Below, in pieces: positions 60,801 to 64,000 of a DNA stretch of 64,000 bases. The notes under the pieces were generated by a model, which was not told where the DNA came from, did not search any database, and was given only the letters and a program-made list of their open reading frames with translations. The position numbers were made by a program, and so were the translations under genes. How positions within the stretch are numbered: position 1 is the first letter of the stretch; each line of letters begins with the position of its first letter. The stretch is taken from positions 4,328-68,327 of the forward strand of contig JAEZLF010000063.1 in assembly GCA_023435925.1 (NCBI GenBank), written 5' to 3'. The DNA is from Bacillota bacterium (lineage in GTDB: Bacteria; Bacillota; Clostridia; Acetivibrionales; DTU013).

Positions 60801-62873
60801 CGTTTTGCCCATTCCATCGGCACTTTTCATATAATGAAAAAAATTGTAGAGCATTTTAAAGCGCAACTTATGGAAATCGACATAAAAATAGAAGATGAGG
60901 ACTGGGATGCGTTGCTGGCAGCCGCACTTCTGCATGACCTGGGGCATAGCCTCTTTTCCCATGCATTGGAGGATGTTGAAGACATTGACTTTAATCATGA
61001 AGAATGGACAAAGAGCTTAATAAGGGCTGACGGGACAGAGATACATCAGGCATTAGTCAGGTTTGATTGTGTTAATGGCCAACAAAATCTGGATTTCCCG
61101 CGAAGAGTAATTGAATATATTGAGAAAAGAAGAGAATCAAAGGAAAAGAGTCATCTTACTGAAGAACCGGGGATCACAGGAGGGAATACAGAAATTGAAA
61201 GCCTTAAGGATGAACCACCTGAAAAAATAGATAATTTCCAATACATATTCTCTTCGCTTGTCAGCAGTCAGTTGGATGCTGACAGAATGGATTACCTATT
61301 AAGGGATGCTTATCATACAGGAATAAATTTTGGTAATATTGATATAGAAAAACTGATAGAGGGAATGCAGGTTACTATTTTTGAAGGTAAATACCGGTTT
61401 TGTATAGCCGAGGAGTACATATCATTTATTGAAGATTATATTCTTGCACGCTTTCAGATGTATAGGAATGTATATATGAATAGTTACAAGGTCTTTTCAG
61501 AACGGCTTTTGGCACTAATTCTGAAGCGTGCGCGGGAATTATGCGTAGATTTGCAGGATATGAAATTCCGTAAAATTTTACCTCCTATCCTTAAGGCGAT
61601 TTTTGATAATGAAAAAATTGAAATCGACATGTTCCATATGCTGGATGATAATGTTTTTATAGGAGCCATAATGGAATGGTCGGACTATGAGGGAGATCTG
61701 ATTTTGAGAGAACTATGTTTGGGTTTTCTTAATCGTTCCGGCTTCAGAAAAATTGATGTCCTTGATAATAAGAAAGAGGACATTAATGACTATATAAATA
61801 AAGTTAAGCAAATATTAACGGAATGCAAATATGAAATCAGTCCAGAAGGAAATGAGAAGATTTTAGAGTATTGCCTTGTTACCAACTTTAGAAAATATTC
61901 TGCTTATAATATAAAAGAACAGATACCGATCCTTTGCAGAAATGGTCAGATTAAAAATCTATCTGAGGTCTCTGTGATTTTATCAAATAACAAGCTTACA
62001 GAATATGAAGAGCATAATGTTCTTTATATTAACTATGATATCTTATATTCTGGGAGATTTCAGGTTGAGACAAATATAAAGGAGCAAATGAAAATGATGA
62101 AAATTCATATCGAGAATTTAGAGAATAATGTAAAAAATCGCAGTCATATTGAAATAGAATCCAAGTACATATTACAGCTATCAGAGTCTGAAAAACTGAA
62201 AGAAAGCATCGATCGTATCTGTGACCTATTACAACAGGACGGATATGTATGTGAAAAACCTGTAGATGTGTACCAAAGTGATACATACCATGATAAAATT
62301 GTGGGTAAGCACTTCCTTTTGAATGATAAGCATATTACCCTTAGGATCCGTGAAAAGAATGAAAAGCGTAAGCTTGCCATGAAGTTCCCTGCTATAGGCA
62401 GGGAAGAGGGCCACAGCCAAAGTAACCGTTTTGAGGCAGAGTATGATATGGCTGAAGGAAGTGTACTTAGCGATTATGAAGAGCTAATTAAAAAGAATTT
62501 TGTAAGGTATGGGTATCCTGAGGTCTTTAATTCAGTCGGTGAGCTTGATGAGGTTATCAAGGTCCAGAATTACAGGAAATCAATAATAATCAGCAAAAAC
62601 AAATTTAAATGTGAAATATCATTTGATAATGTGAAATATGTAAGAATTTTTTCGGACCAAGATAGATTCCCTGGTCAGAAGAATGAATATGAAGAAATCC
62701 AGATGGAGATAGAGCTGAAATCCGTATACAGGCATAGGGTTAACCTAGATGCATTATCTTCTAAAATAGAAAGAATGATCCATTGTGGAATAGAAGGAAT
62801 GATCCGTTGTGAAAAGGTGAATGATGAGTCCAAATATTCCCGTGGGGTGAAATTTCTTTTTGGAGAGTTATAA
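57819..62873 (+). CDS. Giant protein: HD (dGTPase/SAMHD1-like) - HD - CYTH
   Basis: This is a 1684-residue protein. Domain 1 (about 8-345) is SAMHD1/dGTPase-like: IRDTVHGYIKIP, His63 in RFTHSLG, His121-Asp122 in LLHDCGHSPFSH, and Asp in VDNLDYTMRD. About 345-940 is a large unassigned helical middle. Domain 2 (about 945-1350) repeats the fold: IIRDSVHLNIVIP, RFAHSIGTFH, His1039-Asp1040 in LLHDLGHSLFSH, and LDADRMDYLLRD. About 1440-1684 is a CYTH barrel: Glu1445, Glu1447 and Lys1449 (EIESK), then HITLRIREKNEKRKLAMKFP and EEIQMEIELKS. Both HD sites look complete. HD domains of this type remove triphosphate from dNTPs or act on related nucleotides. CYTH handles triphosphates. The combination suggests nucleotide triphosphate destruction or signalling. 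GAGGAG precedes the ATG. Confidence 0.85.
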   Translation: MKKINDDWTKTILIRDTVHGYIKIPKVIVEDIIDTCCFQRLKDIEQTGMRVLYPTASHDRFTHSLGVYHLGVLAFEKFRDNVYNFDNHSIYNKVSPEANPDLASIKWDKWGLLFSLACLLHDCGHSPFSHTLEFLYDMDFDTDPEEDYEWNKKVLESGKSTIDPLKARVNRKLCKILKSGDKRSFEDDLYSKAENKYKGIPHERMSAYYICALFYKEIYCLVNSFMVNKHKSRFENNYYDSSECPPEISSKEEFFDDMEFMCRMVTGCKYDLDFCNDYRNSEKHAMWEYELQLRNCVIKMLNSDLDVDNLDYTMRDAKVSGYESIQVDIERLLSAFTITRAYRMNEYELNSDDFNYTVSCEKFHGIIDAHIYGQFNMKTVEKAKNIEVNGNVSLVDEYKYDNVNPRKYFYTNADFAAQVKCGSIEITPGKINDIRQESCSLHIKGSLDGTFTGIIYGFDSSKVTANPDCCKELIYFAFNKSCISVLKSAVDARNYEYLWIYAHHIVTYQTRFLIIYLLDQYAKYIRKTEGLPLKDIIYHTINRASDISADTIKSGETVDHSTCHEGLRYLEKLERNYSSFNAEKDCDSEISQYIEKFKKYSLPNNERKELAEVYIISAAILLISELKPAFEANAESTFEYVKKLLGVVEKIIEDRYDTDSLDLLVKEAKRLINYIREYAWIDIGIMVKILFSKSPQNAIDGTNIDTNDMQKEKYLISDLDLLADLKKVFLKLDKDSKMQDKYNELYLALNEHFMRDYPSAAWKTYAEFRHHFRSWTYKEIEHLLEYMQDAECPPYDDRINYKIIFQKGLTPSESSTEGEYSDEVHVDTGDTGVIIDIRDALYEHGIKRFIWINQEIKIKELSQIDTYIIFGSNTLRLKDIDLMPQTQNKGKFGFMYYTLDKGKQFNLDSFLKRLHEIIRRDLSNKGKGGIKKGLGKGGEMVVYEKNCIIRDSVHLNIVIPEKFRRLIDTREYQKLRRIKQLATANMVFPGADHTRFAHSIGTFHIMKKIVEHFKAQLMEIDIKIEDEDWDALLAAALLHDLGHSLFSHALEDVEDIDFNHEEWTKSLIRADGTEIHQALVRFDCVNGQQNLDFPRRVIEYIEKRRESKEKSHLTEEPGITGGNTEIESLKDEPPEKIDNFQYIFSSLVSSQLDADRMDYLLRDAYHTGINFGNIDIEKLIEGMQVTIFEGKYRFCIAEEYISFIEDYILARFQMYRNVYMNSYKVFSERLLALILKRARELCVDLQDMKFRKILPPILKAIFDNEKIEIDMFHMLDDNVFIGAIMEWSDYEGDLILRELCLGFLNRSGFRKIDVLDNKKEDINDYINKVKQILTECKYEISPEGNEKILEYCLVTNFRKYSAYNIKEQIPILCRNGQIKNLSEVSVILSNNKLTEYEEHNVLYINYDILYSGRFQVETNIKEQMKMMKIHIENLENNVKNRSHIEIESKYILQLSESEKLKESIDRICDLLQQDGYVCEKPVDVYQSDTYHDKIVGKHFLLNDKHITLRIREKNEKRKLAMKFPAIGREEGHSQSNRFEAEYDMAEGSVLSDYEELIKKNFVRYGYPEVFNSVGELDEVIKVQNYRKSIIISKNKFKCEISFDNVKYVRIFSDQDRFPGQKNEYEEIQMEIELKSVYRHRVNLDALSSKIERMIHCGIEGMIRCEKVNDESKYSRGVKFLFGEL
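60621..60638 (+). promoter_or_regulatory. Internal ribosome binding site and ATG inside the giant gene
   Basis: AAGGGAGGGG ends 2-3 bases before in-frame ATG 60636 (Met940), directly ahead of the second HD domain. It could start a 745-residue HD-CYTH product. The preceding Gly/Lys-rich run (SNKGKGGIKKGLGKGG) looks like a linker. The spacing from site to ATG is short, so use is uncertain. Confidence 0.4.
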
Positions 62874-63050
62874 GAATTTATCTTCAAAGGTCGAATCTTT
62901 GTGATTGTAAAAAAGAAAAGATAATGAAACAAGTACTGCATATTGACTAATAATTGATATTTTAATTGAAAATGGTAAAGTTTTATCAAATGCTTCTAAG
63001 ACCTCCGCCTCTACGAGATTGGCTCAATCCTTTCTATGCTATAAGGAAAA

Positions 63051-63078
63051 AAGCTGCCCCTTTGTTTTAGGGCAGCTT
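63051..63078 (-). terminator. Hairpin with minus-strand T-run
   Basis: AAGCTGCCC and GGGCAGCTT form a 9-bp stem. On the minus strand it is followed by TTTTTTCC, so it is oriented to stop transcription coming from the right. It may face a lost minus-strand gene. Confidence 0.55.
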
Positions 63079-63207
63079 GAGAAGAATTCTAGAATCACTT
63101 CCAGCCCTCAAGGGCTTAATTCAATTTCAATGAAGTTCATAAGTGTAATACAAGCGGTGGCATATTTGCTTCAACAGTGATAAGTGTAATAATTGGTTGC
63201 AAGTAAT

Positions 63208-63312
63208 CCTGTTCCGTCTGAGAGAAAGAAATATACTCCCTATCTTTTTATCAAACAGGGCGAGAATGAGTGTTATCTGGAGCACTTCGGCATTACGGAG
63301 AACTTTCAATAG
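63208..63312 (+). pseudogene. Relic of a helicase-like gene
   Basis: One frame reads VPSERKKYTPYLFIKQGENE followed by CYLEHFGITENFQ and stops. The pattern YLFI..G.NE.YLEHFGI resembles an internal block of some SF1 helicase/nuclease proteins. It has no start signal and is only 34 codons long. The remainder of 62874-63464 is without genes. Confidence 0.35.
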
Positions 63313-63464
63313 AACAGCGGAGGGGTGCAGGAATACAAAGCCGATTTACCGTGCAAACGATTAGATTAAATCCTGATTTAGGGATAGCCACCTTGTGTGG
63401 CCTAGAACCTTTTTATTTTTCGCTGCATAAATTATTACGTAAAGTATAACAAGGAGGATTTTTT

Positions 63465-64000
63465 ATGCAGAGTTATAGCAGTATGCCCTATATGCCGCCT
63501 TGCATGATGCAAAATCAATATATAATGCCGCAAACTGCACCGGAAATGATGATGCCTGTAGAATTTCAGATGCCGAATAATCCCCAGACTATGGCTGGAT
63601 TAGAAGAATACATTTATCCACAAAATGTCCCTGGAGCATTAAAGCTGATCCAGGATGCCGTTGCTGGTGAAACGGAAGACAGAATGTTTTATCAATACCT
63701 GATTGAGAATGCACCCTCTGAAGAAGACAAAGAAACAATCATGGGGATTCGTGATGATGAAATCCGTCATTTCAGCCTATTCAGACAGGTTTATTTTCAA
63801 TTAACAGGACAGATGCTGCCGCCGCCACAGAATGTAACCTTCGAGAAGCCTGCATCATACTGTGAAGGATTAAAAAGAGCTCTTAAAGGAGAACAAAACG
63901 CTGTGAGGAAATACAGAAGGATACTCTATGCGTTGCAGGATAGGGTTCAAATCAATATCCTAACTGGGATTATTACTGATGAAATAAGGCATGGAATCTT
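63465..64000 (+). CDS. Ferritin-like domain protein (3' end outside window)
   Basis: AAGGAGG lies 7 bases before ATG 63465. The first 45 residues are rich in Met, Pro, Gln and Tyr (MQSYSSMPYMPPCMMQNQYI), like spore-coat-type proteins. From about residue 50 a ferritin-like helical bundle follows, with carboxylate/histidine metal motifs DDEIRHFSLF and TDEIRHGI. Such proteins are frequent in spore-forming clostridia. The frame is still open at the window end after 178 codons. Confidence 0.75.
   Translation, partial: MQSYSSMPYMPPCMMQNQYIMPQTAPEMMMPVEFQMPNNPQTMAGLEEYIYPQNVPGALKLIQDAVAGETEDRMFYQYLIENAPSEEDKETIMGIRDDEIRHFSLFRQVYFQLTGQMLPPPQNVTFEKPASYCEGLKRALKGEQNAVRKYRRILYALQDRVQINILTGIITDEIRHGI

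Noticed and set aside
63051..63078. Terminator for the giant gene
   Set aside because: The T-run is on the minus-strand side, and the hairpin lies 180 bases after the plus-strand stop, so it does not fit plus-strand termination well.

Overview
The window looks like a chromosome segment of a low-GC, probably spore-forming Bacillota of class Clostridia. The support is the split glycine decarboxylase (gcvPA/gcvPB), the mrnC-rlmB-sigH core block, strong AGGAGG-type ribosome binding sites, several TTG/GTG starts and consensus sigma-A promoters. I cannot name the genus from sequence alone.

Layout. Positions 1-6600 are core genome: the 3' part of gcvPA, gcvPB, a terminator, mrnC (Mini-III RNase), rlmB with a long repetitive N-terminal tail, an auxin-efflux-type carrier and sigH behind a perfect TTGACA-N17-TATAAT promoter. 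Positions 6600-7261 hold tandem repeats and a short tRNA operon (tRNA-Gly CCC, tRNA-Thr GGT) ended by a 21-bp hairpin. After tRNA-Thr the accessory DNA begins. Degenerate copies of tRNA-Thr sequence lie at about 7391-7471, 20536-20640 and 54898-54934, as expected if foreign DNA had entered repeatedly next to this tRNA. No integrase is visible.

Positions 7262-20154 are a metabolic and cargo segment with many gene relics: a CYTH phosphatase, a GNAT acetyltransferase, a decayed histidine kinase, an AraC regulator divergent from a GH2 beta-galactosidase, a redox operon (CrtI-like FAD oxidoreductase, FNR/[2Fe-2S] reductase, frameshifted membrane protein), and a lone minus-strand membrane/coiled-coil protein with a palindromic operator-like site.

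Positions 20500-54934 are a dense defence island. Its core is a same-strand array at 21117-34936: Mrr-like nuclease, SF1 helicase fused to a Fe-S PD-(D/E)XK nuclease, type III Mod-like methyltransferase, Res-like helicase-nuclease, a second (probably m4C) methyltransferase, HerA ATPase, NurA nuclease with an inserted zinc ribbon, and a DEDDh exonuclease. Stop/start overlaps indicate translational coupling. I recognise the parts but not this combination, and it is my main candidate for an undescribed system. Further on come a duplicated MazG-like pyrophosphohydrolase bracketing a membrane nuclease and a membrane coiled-coil protein, a nuclease-helicase, HD hydrolases, a PD-(D/E)XK enzyme, an SF2 helicase fused to a SprT-like zinc protease, a UvrD-type helicase with HEAT-like repeats, a ParB-like protein, an HNH nuclease, lipoproteins, and many relics (ADP-ribosylglycohydrolase, IS66 orfA, HD domain).

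Positions 54935-64000 carry a PNPOx-fold protein, a DinB-fold protein, another HD hydrolase, and a 1684-residue protein with two SAMHD1/dGTPase-like HD domains and a C-terminal CYTH triphosphate-tunnel domain. A good ribosome binding site lies inside this gene, just before the second HD domain. The window ends in a ferritin-like gene.
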